The notes beneath the pieces are model-generated. The model saw only the letters and a list, made by a program, of their open reading frames with translations, did not search any database and was not told the DNA's origin. A program made the translations under genes and the position numbers. 64,000 nucleotides of DNA, from contig NZ_JAUSUT010000001.1 in assembly GCF_030814215.1 (NCBI RefSeq), positions 6,758,001 to 6,822,000 of the forward strand, given 5' to 3'. Origin of the DNA: Amycolatopsis thermophila (GTDB lineage Bacteria; Actinomycetota; Actinomycetes; Mycobacteriales; Pseudonocardiaceae). Positions 34,009 to 42,633 of the stretch are shown one piece after another; the stretch's first letter is position 1; each line of letters opens with the position of its first letter.

Positions 34009-35046
34009 TCAGCGGCCGGCGGTCAGCTGGGCGTGCGCCACGGCGAGCAGCGACGGGACGCCCCGGCGCGACTTGTCGATGGCGGGCCCGTCGTCGCCGC
34101 GCTTCTGGGCGTTCTTCACCAGGAGTGCCGACGCGGACGCTTGCTTGTACCGCGCGAGCGCGTCGAACCAGGGCAGATCCGGTACGGCAGCGCCGCTCGC
34201 CTTCTCGTAAACGGCCTGCAGCTCGTCGGGGTCGAGGCTGGGCGCCTGCGGCGCGAGGATCGTCGGGTGGCCGGGATCCGACATCAGCCGCATCCAGGCC
34301 AGGTCCAGCCGCGGATCGCCGACGGACCAGATCTCCCAGTCGATGACCGCGCGGATCTCGGCCCCCACGCACTGCATGTTGCCGAGCCGCCAGTCGCCGT
34401 GCAGCACCGAGGGCCGCGCGGCGTCGGGGATCGTGGCCGACAGCAGCCGGAAGCACTCCGCCTCCAGCCGAGCGGCCTTCTCCTCGAGCGTGCAACTCTC
34501 GAACGCCGCGCGCCAGCGGCCCAGCTCGCCGGCCAGAGTGCCGGGCGCGTCGCCGAGACCGAGCGACTGCGGGTCCGCGGCGTGCAGGCAGGCGAGCATC
34601 TCCGCGGCCGCGGCGGCGCGGGCGCGCACGATCTCGGCGGCCGGGCGGTCGGTGTCGGGGATGTCGACGTGCCGGGGCTCGTAGCTCTCCCCCGGTACGA
34701 ACTCCATGACGAACAGCGGCGGGACGTTCGGCGGGTCGCCCGCGTCCTGGCCGTAGACCTCCGGCACGGCGACACCTTCGACCGGACCCAGCGCGGACAA
34801 CAACCTGGCCTGCCGCAGCACGTCGCGGTTGCGCACCGGGGCGAGCCCACCCGGCGCCACCTTGACCACGACGGTCTTACCGCCCCACGCCGCGGAATAC
34901 GTCAGGCTGGACCGTCCGCCCTTGAGTTCCCTCAGCCCGGTCACGTCACCACCCAGGGCACGCGCCGTGCGATTCAGCACGTCGTCGGGATCGGCCGTCC
35001 CGATCGCGACCGCCGGTCGATGGCCACCCCCGCGCCTCTTCGTCAT
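34009..35046 (-). CDS. APH/ACAD10-like phosphotransferase
   Basis: A 345-residue kinase-fold protein of the aminoglycoside-phosphotransferase superfamily. The ATP-binding Lys is in GKTVVVKVAPGG, the catalytic loop is VLHGDWRLGNMQC, and the metal-binding loop VIDWEIWSVGDPRLDLAW. Pairing with the acyl-CoA dehydrogenase downstream argues for phosphorylation of a hydroxyacyl-CoA, followed by elimination, rather than antibiotic resistance. ATG 35046 is the start; the upstream region has an operator-like palindrome. Confidence 0.82.
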   Translation of the reverse strand: MTKRRGGGHRPAVAIGTADPDDVLNRTARALGGDVTGLRELKGGRSSLTYSAAWGGKTVVVKVAPGGLAPVRNRDVLRQARLLSALGPVEGVAVPEVYGQDAGDPPNVPPLFVMEFVPGESYEPRHVDIPDTDRPAAEIVRARAAAAAEMLACLHAADPQSLGLGDAPGTLAGELGRWRAAFESCTLEEKAARLEAECFRLLSATIPDAARPSVLHGDWRLGNMQCVGAEIRAVIDWEIWSVGDPRLDLAWMRLMSDPGHPTILAPQAPSLDPDELQAVYEKASGAAVPDLPWFDALARYKQASASALLVKNAQKRGDDGPAIDKSRRGVPSLLAVAHAQLTAGR

Positions 35047-35149
35047 CGCCCTCCTTCAGGTCGTGGGTCGCGCCGCGAGCCGGAAACACCGTCGTCGGCC
35101 GACTTTTCTGGACCCGAGAGCCCATCTTAGGCGATGATGCATCAGTCAA

Positions 35150-35164
35150 TGAACATTTGTTTCA
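35150..35164. promoter_or_regulatory. Operator-like imperfect palindrome
   Basis: TGAACATTTGTTTCA is an imperfect inverted repeat about 104 bp upstream of the kinase start and 100 bp upstream of the plus-strand ORF at 35264. It resembles TetR-type half-sites and shares TGAACA with the complements of the motifs at 25041 and 43892. Confidence 0.35.
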
Positions 35165-35263
35165 CGGCCGCCGCGCTGTCAGTGACGGAATGATTCTTAT
35201 TGACCAGCTGTGCAGTAAGTGTATGTTGTGTCTGGACGAAAGCCCTCAAGGCGGAGGAGACCC

Positions 35264-35457
35264 ATGGCGGCCAAGGACGGTATGCCGATGACACGTCCAA
35301 CCTTCGACCGTTCGATCTCGAGCTCTTGCGCATGGCGCCCGAGGAACTGACCAGTGTCATCGAGATCGTCCCGTGGGAGCCCCGCGGCTACGGGGGCGGG
35401 TACCTCGTCATGCGGCGCGCGGAGAACGGCCGACCGGTGGTGACCGCACGTGGTTAG
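35264..35457 (+). pseudogene. Frameshifted small gene sharing the MAxKDGMP leader of the 63620 binding protein
   Basis: From ATG 35264 (GGAGGAGA upstream) the frame reads MAAKDGMPMT and stops early. In the +1 frame SNLRPFDLELLRMAPEEL, EIVPWEPRGYGGGY and a short tail continue to 35457. The start and the later LRPFDL match the binding-fold protein at 63620 (MATKDGMP, then LRPFDL), after which they differ. So either a broken gene or a frameshifted 60-residue protein. It overlaps the nitroreductase start by eight bases. Confidence 0.5.
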
Positions 35458-36130
35458 CCCCGCGGCCGACTCGGAGGCCGCAGCGTTCTACGACCTCGCG
35501 GCCACCGCTTGCGCCGTCCGACGGTTCCGGCCTGATCCGGTGCCCGATGACGTCCTCGCCCGTTGCCTGCGCGCCGCAACGTGGGCACCGTCGGGCAGCA
35601 ACGCGCAGCCCTGGCGGATGTGCGTGCTCCGCTCGCCCGAGGTTCGGCGGATCCTCGGCCCCGCGTACCGGCGCGGCTTCGCCGACCTGATCGAGCGGTA
35701 CGGCACGGACCTCGACCGGGACACCCGAGCCGCCCGCACGGGCCGGGCCACGCGGGACATGGTCGAGAACTTCGAGGCCGTCCCGCTCTACGTGCTGCTC
35801 TGCCTGCGGGACCACCGCGGCGATCGCGGTCCGGCGGCGCACCGCTCCCCCGACCACATCGTCGGGGCGTCGGTGTTCCCGGCGATGCAGAACCTCATCC
35901 TGGCCCTCCGCGCGGAGGGGCTGGGCACTGTGCCGACCACCTGGTTCCGGCACTGCGAGGAGGAGCTACGGGCCAAGATCGGCATCCCGGACCACTGGGA
36001 ACCAGCCGTGCTGCTCCCTGTCGGCTACCCGAGGGGCAGACACGTGCCGGTCCGCCGCCGCCCGGTTGCCGACATGGCGTGCGACGAGCGGTGGACCACG
36101 CCGTTCCAGGCCGGCTCTGCTCGAGAATGA
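35450..36130 (+). CDS. Nitroreductase family FMN oxidoreductase
   Basis: A 226-residue FMN-dependent nitroreductase-fold enzyme. The N-terminal AVRRFRPDPVPDDVLARCL and APSGSNAQPWRMCVL bind FMN, and SVFPAMQNLILALRAEGLG forms the dimer-interface helix. GTG 35450 overlaps the upstream ORF. Members reduce nitroaromatics, quinones or enones with NAD(P)H. In an operon with an alcohol dehydrogenase and an SDR, reduction of an unsaturated or cyclic ketone is plausible. Confidence 0.82.
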   Translation: MVSPAADSEAAAFYDLAATACAVRRFRPDPVPDDVLARCLRAATWAPSGSNAQPWRMCVLRSPEVRRILGPAYRRGFADLIERYGTDLDRDTRAARTGRATRDMVENFEAVPLYVLLCLRDHRGDRGPAAHRSPDHIVGASVFPAMQNLILALRAEGLGTVPTTWFRHCEEELRAKIGIPDHWEPAVLLPVGYPRGRHVPVRRRPVADMACDERWTTPFQAGSARE

Positions 36131-36141
36131 TCGGAAGAGGC

Positions 36142-37191
36142 ATGCGCGCAGTCACCATCTCCCCCGGTTCCGTCCGCCTCGAGGACCTGCCCGCCCCGGG
36201 CGGGGCGCTCGCGCCGGGCGAAGCGCTGGTCCGGGTCACCGGTTGCGGAGTCTGTCGTACCGACGTCGAACTGGCGGCCGGTTGCGCCCTGCCCCCTGGC
36301 GTCGGCTACCCGCTGCGGCCCGGGCATGAGGTCGCAGGGATCGTGCAGGCGATCGGGCCGGCCGAGGACCCCTCGCTCAGCACGGGCGAGGGCCCGCTGC
36401 CCGAGGTGGGCGACGTGGTCGTCGTTCATCCGATCCTCAACTGCCGCGCCTGCGCGGCCTGCCTTGGCGGAAACGACAACCTCTGCAGCCGCGGGCAGGT
36501 CCTCGGCTTGCACCGGCCAGGTGGGATGGCCGAGTTCTTGGTGTGGCCCCTCAGGCGCATGGTCCGGACCACGCTCGCCGACTCCGCGAGCGCCGCGATC
36601 CTCGCCGACGCGGTCGCCACCGCCCACCGCGCCATCACTCAAGCCGGCGTGACCGAGGGCGGCACCATGGTGGTGCTCGGCGCGGGCGGCCTCGGTACGC
36701 AGGTCCTGCAGCTCGCCCCAGTCCTGGATCCCACCATCCGCCTCACCAGCGTGGTCCGGTCGGAGTCCACCGCGAATCGAGTCGCCGCGACCGGCGTGCG
36801 CACCCTCATCGGCATCGACTCCGCCGTGCGCGAATTGCGCACGATCAATCCGAACGGCGCCGACGCGGTCCTGGACTTCACCGGCGAACCCACGGCACCC
36901 GAGCAGGCGATGCGCATGCTGCGGCCGGGCGGGCGCCTGGTGCTGGGCTCCGTCCTGGACAAGGGCCTATCGGTCAACGCCCTGCGACTGCTGACCCGTG
37001 AACTCGAGCTCGTCGGCTCGTCCAGCTCGACGCTGGCGGACCTGCGCGCCGTGGTGCGACTCGCCGAAGAGGGCGCGCTGGACCTGCGGACCTCGGTGAG
37101 CCACCGGCTCTCTCTGGACGAGGCCGAGGAGGCCATCGCCATGGTCGAGCGACGCGACGCGAACATCGTGCGGGTCGTCCTGACCGCCTGA
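36142..37191 (+). CDS. Zinc-dependent alcohol dehydrogenase (MDR family)
   Basis: A 349-residue medium-chain dehydrogenase. The catalytic zinc ligands are in GCGVCRTD and PGHEVAGIV; the structural zinc site has four cysteines in CRACAACLGGNDNLC. The nucleotide site is VLGAGGLGTQVLQ. I start at ATG 36142, with GGAAGAGG immediately upstream, in preference to the ATG at 36127 that overlaps the nitroreductase stop. Oxidation of a secondary or cyclic alcohol to a ketone is likely. Part of the nitroreductase-ADH-SDR operon. Confidence 0.86.
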   Translation: MRAVTISPGSVRLEDLPAPGGALAPGEALVRVTGCGVCRTDVELAAGCALPPGVGYPLRPGHEVAGIVQAIGPAEDPSLSTGEGPLPEVGDVVVVHPILNCRACAACLGGNDNLCSRGQVLGLHRPGGMAEFLVWPLRRMVRTTLADSASAAILADAVATAHRAITQAGVTEGGTMVVLGAGGLGTQVLQLAPVLDPTIRLTSVVRSESTANRVAATGVRTLIGIDSAVRELRTINPNGADAVLDFTGEPTAPEQAMRMLRPGGRLVLGSVLDKGLSVNALRLLTRELELVGSSSSTLADLRAVVRLAEEGALDLRTSVSHRLSLDEAEEAIAMVERRDANIVRVVLTA

Positions 37192-37216
37192 ACCCAGCCG
37201 CTGTCGAGGAGGACAC

Positions 37217-38041
37217 GTGATCGACTCACCCATCACCCTGACCCCCCAATACGACCGTGTGATCGTCACGGGGGGCGGGTCGGGCATCGGGCGCTCCGTC
37301 GCGCTCGCGCTCGCGGCCACCGGGGCCCACGTCTACGTCCTCGGCCGGCGGATGCCGCGCCTGGAGAAGACCGTCGAGCTGGGCACCGGCCTCAACGGCG
37401 AGATCACCCCGATCGCCTGCGACATCCGCCGGGCCGAGATCGTCGACGAGGTCTTCACCCGCATCGAGGCCGACGACGGCCCAGCCCCGCTGCTCTACCA
37501 CTCCGCCGCGGCAGCGTACGCCGCACTGGCCGAGGACATCACGCCCGCGGGCTTCTTCAAGGTCGTCAACGCCTCACTCATCGGCGCCTTCCACGTCATC
37601 CACCGCTGGGGCACCGGCCTCATCGCCGCCGGCCTGCCCGGCGCGGCGGTGGCCGTGACCAGCGCACTCGCCTCCCGCGAGACCCCCGGGATCGCCCACT
37701 CCAGCGCCTCCAAGGCCGGCGTCGAGGGCCTGATCCGCTCCATGTCCCGCGAGTGGGGCCGCTACGGCATCCGGCTCAACGCGCTCGGACCGGGCCCGTT
37801 CCCGTCCGAGGGCACGAACGACCTCTGGGAGCACGACTCCATCCGCAACCGGATGGAGAGGACGACGGCGCTGGGCCGCTACGGCACCGAGGCCGAAATC
37901 GTCGGTCCCTCGCTGTTCCTGCTCAGCAAGTACGCCGCGTACATCACCGGCGTCTCCCTGCAGGTCGACGGCGGACTCCGGCTCGCCTCCTACACGGTCC
38001 ACTCGCCGGAGGAGGTCGCGCAGCAGACCGCGACGACCTGA
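37217..38041 (+). CDS. SDR with SxxxK active site, 2,4-dienoyl-CoA-reductase-like
   Basis: A 274-residue Rossmann short-chain dehydrogenase. The cofactor motif TGGGSGIGRSVALAL is present, but the usual catalytic YxxxK is replaced by SxxxK in IAHSSASKAGVEG. This substitution is characteristic of 2,4-dienoyl-CoA reductases, which keep Ser and Lys; a tyrosine elsewhere may serve. Together with the acyl-CoA dehydrogenase nearby, reduction of a dienoyl-CoA is a reasonable role. A generic 3-oxoacyl reductase is less likely given the missing Tyr. Confidence 0.75.
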   Translation: MIDSPITLTPQYDRVIVTGGGSGIGRSVALALAATGAHVYVLGRRMPRLEKTVELGTGLNGEITPIACDIRRAEIVDEVFTRIEADDGPAPLLYHSAAAAYAALAEDITPAGFFKVVNASLIGAFHVIHRWGTGLIAAGLPGAAVAVTSALASRETPGIAHSSASKAGVEGLIRSMSREWGRYGIRLNALGPGPFPSEGTNDLWEHDSIRNRMERTTALGRYGTEAEIVGPSLFLLSKYAAYITGVSLQVDGGLRLASYTVHSPEEVAQQTATT

Positions 38042-38256
38042 GCACCAGACCGAATCACGCAAGGAAGCAGCACCCGTCGACCGTTCGGTCGTCGAGCGAC
38101 CACGCGAACTCCACCCCAGGCGGGACGGGCCCATCTCCTCAATGCGGGTCGGGGGCTGCGGCCGGGCGCCGATCCGGCAGTCATCAGCTCAGCGTCGTCG
38201 CCTGGCACAACATGCCGGGCGGCGATGGCTCAGGTCAGCGGACCCGGCGAAGGGTG

Positions 38257-38405
38257 AACACGCTGGAGGAGACCGTCGACCTCGTCAACAAGAACGGTGC
38301 CGAGGCGACGGCCACGGACCGCCGACCTGTCCACCCGGACGGCGCGGAGCCCAAGGAGACCGAGGCCTCGTCGGCGATCGCCGAGAAGGCTTGGTCGACC
38401 AGCTA
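38257..38405 (+). pseudogene. SDR internal fragment
   Basis: A short in-frame stretch beginning near GTG 38257 reads TLEETVDLVNKNGAEATAT, the beta2-alpha2 part of an SDR domain. It then decays within about 30 residues (HPDGAEPKETEASSAIAEKA). No nucleotide motif and no active site. Remnant. Confidence 0.45.
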
Positions 38406-38534
38406 TCCAGGATCGTGTCCGCGCCCTCGACCAGCTCCGGCGGGCGAGTGCGTAGCCTCGGCAGCAGCGCCGCCCGCGGCCGAACGCGATGCGCGCCGGC
38501 TTCGATGACGACCTGTCAGTAGAGGTAGGTGATG
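38390..38534 (-). pseudogene. Cytochrome P450 haem-loop fragment
   Basis: On the minus strand ARIAFGRGRRCCRGYALAR matches the P450 haem signature FxxGxRxCxG exactly, followed in another frame by PELVEGADTILDSW. Nothing else of the P450 remains. It overlaps the SDR fragment on the other strand, showing how compacted this graveyard is. Confidence 0.5.
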
Positions 38535-38585
38535 TCATCCTGCCGGTCGGGTGCTGTCCTCGGCAGCCGGTCCCTGCTGCGCGAG

Positions 38586-39025
38586 TCAGGCCGCGTGCTT
38601 GTCGAAGTGCTGCAGCGTCACCTCCGTGAAGACCGACTCGGCCGTCGCCACCAGGGCGCCGCTCACCTGGAGCCGCATGTCCCCGTCGATGTACCAGTCT
38701 CCGCTCTCCACCCCGTCGACCAGCCACGCATGCCGAGCGGCTCCTCGATCGAAACAGGCCTGCGATAGTTCACCCCGAGCCACCGCGTCACGGCGAAATC
38801 CGGGCTGTCGATCGTCGTCGCGAGGCCGAGCATCTCGTCGAACACAACGCCGGCGGGACCGCCGTGGATCACCCGGGCCAGCCCTCCACGGGCGGAGGAG
38901 AACACGATCGGCCCATCCTCCTCCGTCCATTTCGTCAGGCCCAGCCGGCACCTGCCGGAATCCTCGCAACCGCCGCACAGCTGGTGCCGGCGGTGTTCCC
39001 GGAGGTACTCAGGCGTCAGCGGCAC
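38586..39025 (-). pseudogene. Frameshifted hotdog-fold (PaaI/4HBT) thioesterase
   Basis: The first frame, from 39025, reads HQLCGGCEDSGRCRLGL, VIHGGPAGVVFDEMLG (the catalytic hotdog helix) and NYRRPVSIEEPL. After about 38740 the other frame finishes the domain with ARHAWLVDGVESGDWYIDGD and TLQHFDKHAA. A single indel separates the halves; otherwise all the family segments are present, so the frameshift is recent or a sequencing error. It lies four bases upstream of the LivF stop. Confidence 0.65.
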
Positions 39026-39028
39026 GCC

Positions 39029-39751
39029 TCAACCTTCGGCCGCCACCTGGTCGGCCGGGGTGGCGCCTGGTCCCCCCAGGTACAGCGCCTCCACCTCCTC
39101 CTCGCGCTCACGCAGCTCGGCCCCCGGCAGCTCCAGTCCGATCCGGCCCTCGGACATCACCAGGGCCCGGTCCGCGACATCGGCGGCGTAGGCGATGTGC
39201 TGCTCCACGAGCAAGACGGCCACGTTCGATGTGCGGGCGAAATCCCGGATGGTCTCGAACAGCCGGTCACACACCACCGGGGCCAACCCGAACGACAGCT
39301 CATCCAGCAGCAGGGCCTTCGGCCGCCGGCAGATAGCCCGGGCCAGCGACAGCATCTGCTGCTCGCCGCCGCTGAGCATGCCTGCCGGGACACCGATCCG
39401 CTTGCCCAGCTCCGGAAAGATCTCGGTGACCTCGTCGGCGGACACCCCTGCGATCTTCAGGTTCTGCGCGACACTGAGCTTGGCGAACACACTCCGCCCC
39501 TCGAGGACCAGCCCGAGATCGCTGCGCGACCGCTTGTGCGGTGGGCCGGAAAGCACCCTGCCGTCAACGGTGATGGCGCCCTTGGCCCTGGGCAGCACAC
39601 CCGAGATGGCCATCAGCGTGGTGCTCTTGCCGGCACCGTTACGGCCCAGCACCGAGACGATCTCACCGCTGGCCACCGACAGGTCGAGACCCTCGACCAC
39701 GGGCGCGTGCCCGTAGCCCGCGGTCAGCCCCCGCACGTCCAACCCGCTCAC
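39029..39751 (-). CDS. livF: Branched-chain amino acid-type ABC ATPase (LivF)
   Basis: A 240-residue ATPase. Walker A GRNGAGKSTTL, signature LSGGEQQMLSLARAI, Walker B LLLDELSFGLAP and VLLVEQHIAYA are intact. GTG 39751 overlaps the fused permease-ATPase stop as GTGA. It partners with the LivG domain of that fusion. In catabolic clusters such systems often import aromatic or dicarboxylic acids rather than amino acids. Confidence 0.9.
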   Translation of the reverse strand: MSGLDVRGLTAGYGHAPVVEGLDLSVASGEIVSVLGRNGAGKSTTLMAISGVLPRAKGAITVDGRVLSGPPHKRSRSDLGLVLEGRSVFAKLSVAQNLKIAGVSADEVTEIFPELGKRIGVPAGMLSGGEQQMLSLARAICRRPKALLLDELSFGLAPVVCDRLFETIRDFARTSNVAVLLVEQHIAYAADVADRALVMSEGRIGLELPGAELREREEEVEALYLGGPGATPADQVAAEG

Positions 39752-42531
39752 GAGACCGTCTCCTTCTTGGGCGCGATCGCCTGCTGCTCGGGAAGTTCGT
39801 GCGAACCGAGGTAGGCCTGCCGGACCTCCGGCCTGCCGAGGACCTCCTCAGGGGCGCCCTGGGCGATCACCCGGCCGAAGTCGATGGCGACGACGGTGTC
39901 GCACAGCCCGGCCACCACGTCGAGGTTGTGCTCCACCAGCAGCACACCGATCTTGGCCGTCTCGACCAGCGCCCGGATGGCCGTGATCACCTCGGCACGT
40001 TCGGTGCCGCTGAGCCCGGCTGTGGGCTCGTCCAGGCAGATGACCTCCGGCTCACTGGCCAGGGCACGGGCGATGGCCACGATCCGCTGCGTGCCCTGGG
40101 GCAGGTCCATGACCTGGCGGTCCAGCAGCTCCTCGAGACCGAGGAGCGCGACCGCCGTGGCCGCGACACCGGACAGCTCGTGCGGCCCCGAGCGGATCAG
40201 GCCGGAGGCATACCCCAGCAGGTCGCGACGGTCGGCCGCCGCGAGCAGGTTCTCCCGCACGGTCAGGTCGACGAACAGCTCCAGGTTCTGGAAGGTACGG
40301 GTCAGACCCGCCCGCGAGCGCTTGGTGGCCGACAGACCGATGAGCTCGCGCCCGCCGAGGGACACCGAGCCCGACGCGGTCGCGAAGCCCGTGATCGAGT
40401 CGATCAGCGAGGTCTTGCCCGCGCCGTTGGGGCCGATCACACCGATCACCGCGCCGCCGACGACGTCGAGGGTGACCGCGTCGACCGCCTTGACCGGGCC
40501 GTACTTCACCGTGACGTCGCGAACGGTGAGCAGCACCTGCCCGGCGCGGCGTTCGGCGCCGGGCAGGATCCGGTCAGTGCCCGAGGCCCGGTTCACCTCC
40601 GCGGAAACCGGCTCGGCGGCGGTGCGGTCCGGCTCGACGGGCGGCTCGGCCGCCACGGCCGGCGCGGCACCGCGGCCGCGAAGCTTGGCGAAGAGGTCGC
40701 CGAACTGCTTCTTCATCCGGTCGATCTCGCCATCCGGGTGCGTGATCATCACGATGACCACGAAGATTCCGGACAGCACCGGCAGCCACGCGTCGATCTC
40801 GTCGACGTTGCGCAGGATGTACGAGAAGGGGCCACCGGCCGCGGCGCCACCGGCGAACACCGCACCCGGAATCATGCCGAGGCCACCGACCGTCGTCCAG
40901 CCGAGCGCGTTGATCGACTTGAAGACGTCGAAGTTGTCGAATGTCGCGACCTGCATCCGGAAGGCCAGCAGCACGCCGGCGATCCCGGCGACACCACCGG
41001 CGATCGCGAACCCGGCCAGCTTGGCGCCCGGCACCGAGATGCCCAGCGCGGCGGCGCCACGCTCGTTGGCCCGCACGCCAGCCATCCGGCGACCGGCCCG
41101 GCTGCGGCGCAGGCACGCGATGCCGAGCGCGGCGAGGGCGAACACGACGCAGGCGAACACGGCGTACCCACGTGGGCTCCGGGCAGCCACCAGCGGGATA
41201 CCGAAGATCCTGGGGTCGGTGATCGGCAGGCCGTTCAGGCCACCGTTGGTCTTCGGGTTGATCAGCAGCGCCGTCTCAATGACCAGGGCGAACCCCAGCG
41301 TCGCCACCGCCAGGTCGACACCACGCACCCGGATCGCGGGCAGGCCGACGAGCCAGCCGAGCAGGGTGGCCGCGATGATGCCCAGCACCAGGGCCAGGGC
41401 GATGTCGATGTGGAAGAGGCGCGACAGGTGGGCGACGAACAGCGACGTCGCGCCCGCGATGGCGAACGGGGCGAGGCTGAGCTGACCGGCGTAGCCCGTG
41501 GCCACGACGATCGACAGCGCGATCAGTGACACGATCGCCATCGTTGTCAGCGCGACCGCCCAGCCGACCGGCAGGAACAGCACCGCGACCACGGCCAGGA
41601 CGGCCGCGACGAGGATCACCGGGGGCCGCAGCAGACCCGCGCCGATCCGCGGGAGCCGCTGCTCGGCGTGGCCACGGCCGGGAAGCGTGCTGCCACCCAC
41701 CATCAACGCCACGATGATCACGCCGAACGGGATGATCTTGATGAACGCGCTGTCCCACTGGTAGGCGACGAACAGCGATTCCAGGATACCGATCGCCAAG
41801 CCCGCGATGATCGTCGACGGGTACTTGGTGAACTTGCCGAACAGTGCGGCGGCCAGCGCCGGGAAGATCAGAAGCGTCAGACCGGACGGGGAAAGCCCCG
41901 TGGTCGGGACAAGCACGATGCCCGCGGCGGAGGCGAGCGCGCCGCCGATGGTCCACATCAGCAGACCGCTCGCGTGCGGGGAGACTCCAAGAACACTCGC
42001 GGCGTCCGGGTTCTCCTGCACCGCGGCGGCGGAGAGCCCCAGCCGGGTCCGGCGGAACAGCGTCGCGAGACCGATCGCCAGCAGGATGGTGACGCCGAGG
42101 ACGACGATGGTGCCGTAGCTCATCGAGGCGCCCCACAGGTGCAGGGCACCGTCGGGGACGAACGACTTGACGATCCTGACCCGCTCCGAGTAGATCACGG
42201 TCGCGAGGCCCTGCAGGACCATCAAGACGCCGAGCGTCGCGACCAGTCGCGCCAACTCGATGGAGTTGCGCAGCGGACGCATGACGACCGCATACACGAT
42301 CGCGCCGAGCGCGGCGCCGGCGACGATGCCCGCGGGCACCGCGATCGAGGCGGGCAGTTTCTCCTGTTTGAACAATTGGAAGAAGACGTAGGTGCCGACC
42401 ATGCCCATCGCGCCGTGGGCAAGGTTGATCACCCCGGTGCCGCGGTAGACGGTGACGATGCCGACCGCTGTCAGCGCGTACGCGCCGCCAGAGGCCAGTC
42501 CGAGTACGAGGAAGGGCCAGAGTTGGGACAT
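39748..42531 (-). CDS. LivH-LivM-LivG triple fusion: two permeases plus ATPase
   Basis: A 927-residue single polypeptide. Residues ~1-290 are a LivH permease (GLASGGAYALTAVGIVTVYR, NLAHGAMGMVG), ~300-600 a LivM permease (GYAGQLSLAPFAIAGA, GLNGLPITDPRIFGIP), then a charged linker and, from ~665, a LivG ATPase (Walker A GPNGAGKTS near residue 700, signature LPQGTQRIVAIARAL, Walker B ICLDEPTAGLSG). I start at ATG 42531, with AGGAG seven bases upstream; the longer frame is not homologous. No stop interrupts it. LivM-LivG fusions are common, but all three in one chain is less so. Confidence 0.88.
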   Translation of the reverse strand: MSQLWPFLVLGLASGGAYALTAVGIVTVYRGTGVINLAHGAMGMVGTYVFFQLFKQEKLPASIAVPAGIVAGAALGAIVYAVVMRPLRNSIELARLVATLGVLMVLQGLATVIYSERVRIVKSFVPDGALHLWGASMSYGTIVVLGVTILLAIGLATLFRRTRLGLSAAAVQENPDAASVLGVSPHASGLLMWTIGGALASAAGIVLVPTTGLSPSGLTLLIFPALAAALFGKFTKYPSTIIAGLAIGILESLFVAYQWDSAFIKIIPFGVIIVALMVGGSTLPGRGHAEQRLPRIGAGLLRPPVILVAAVLAVVAVLFLPVGWAVALTTMAIVSLIALSIVVATGYAGQLSLAPFAIAGATSLFVAHLSRLFHIDIALALVLGIIAATLLGWLVGLPAIRVRGVDLAVATLGFALVIETALLINPKTNGGLNGLPITDPRIFGIPLVAARSPRGYAVFACVVFALAALGIACLRRSRAGRRMAGVRANERGAAALGISVPGAKLAGFAIAGGVAGIAGVLLAFRMQVATFDNFDVFKSINALGWTTVGGLGMIPGAVFAGGAAAGGPFSYILRNVDEIDAWLPVLSGIFVVIVMITHPDGEIDRMKKQFGDLFAKLRGRGAAPAVAAEPPVEPDRTAAEPVSAEVNRASGTDRILPGAERRAGQVLLTVRDVTVKYGPVKAVDAVTLDVVGGAVIGVIGPNGAGKTSLIDSITGFATASGSVSLGGRELIGLSATKRSRAGLTRTFQNLELFVDLTVRENLLAAADRRDLLGYASGLIRSGPHELSGVAATAVALLGLEELLDRQVMDLPQGTQRIVAIARALASEPEVICLDEPTAGLSGTERAEVITAIRALVETAKIGVLLVEHNLDVVAGLCDTVVAIDFGRVIAQGAPEEVLGRPEVRQAYLGSHELPEQQAIAPKKETVS

Positions 42532-42578
42532 CCTGGGGGCTCCTGTCGGCGTTGGCAGTGGGCCTTCGGGTGTGGCGA

Positions 42579-42606
42579 TGGGTGGGGTCGCCGCGGACCC
42601 CACCCA
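42579..42606 (-). terminator. Hairpin after the substrate-binding-protein gene
   Basis: TGGGTGGGGTC and GACCCCACCCA form a perfect 11-bp stem with a six-base loop (42590-42595), just after the binding-protein stop and before the permease-fusion start. Such hairpins typically stabilise the upstream mRNA or cause partial termination so that more binding protein is made than permease. Confidence 0.6.
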
Positions 42607-42633
42607 CCTGTCCGCGCTACGGCTGAGCCGGGC

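Noticed and set aside
34009-35046. Aminoglycoside resistance kinase
   Set aside because: Though of the APH fold, it is paired with an acyl-CoA dehydrogenase, the layout of acyl-CoA metabolism rather than resistance.
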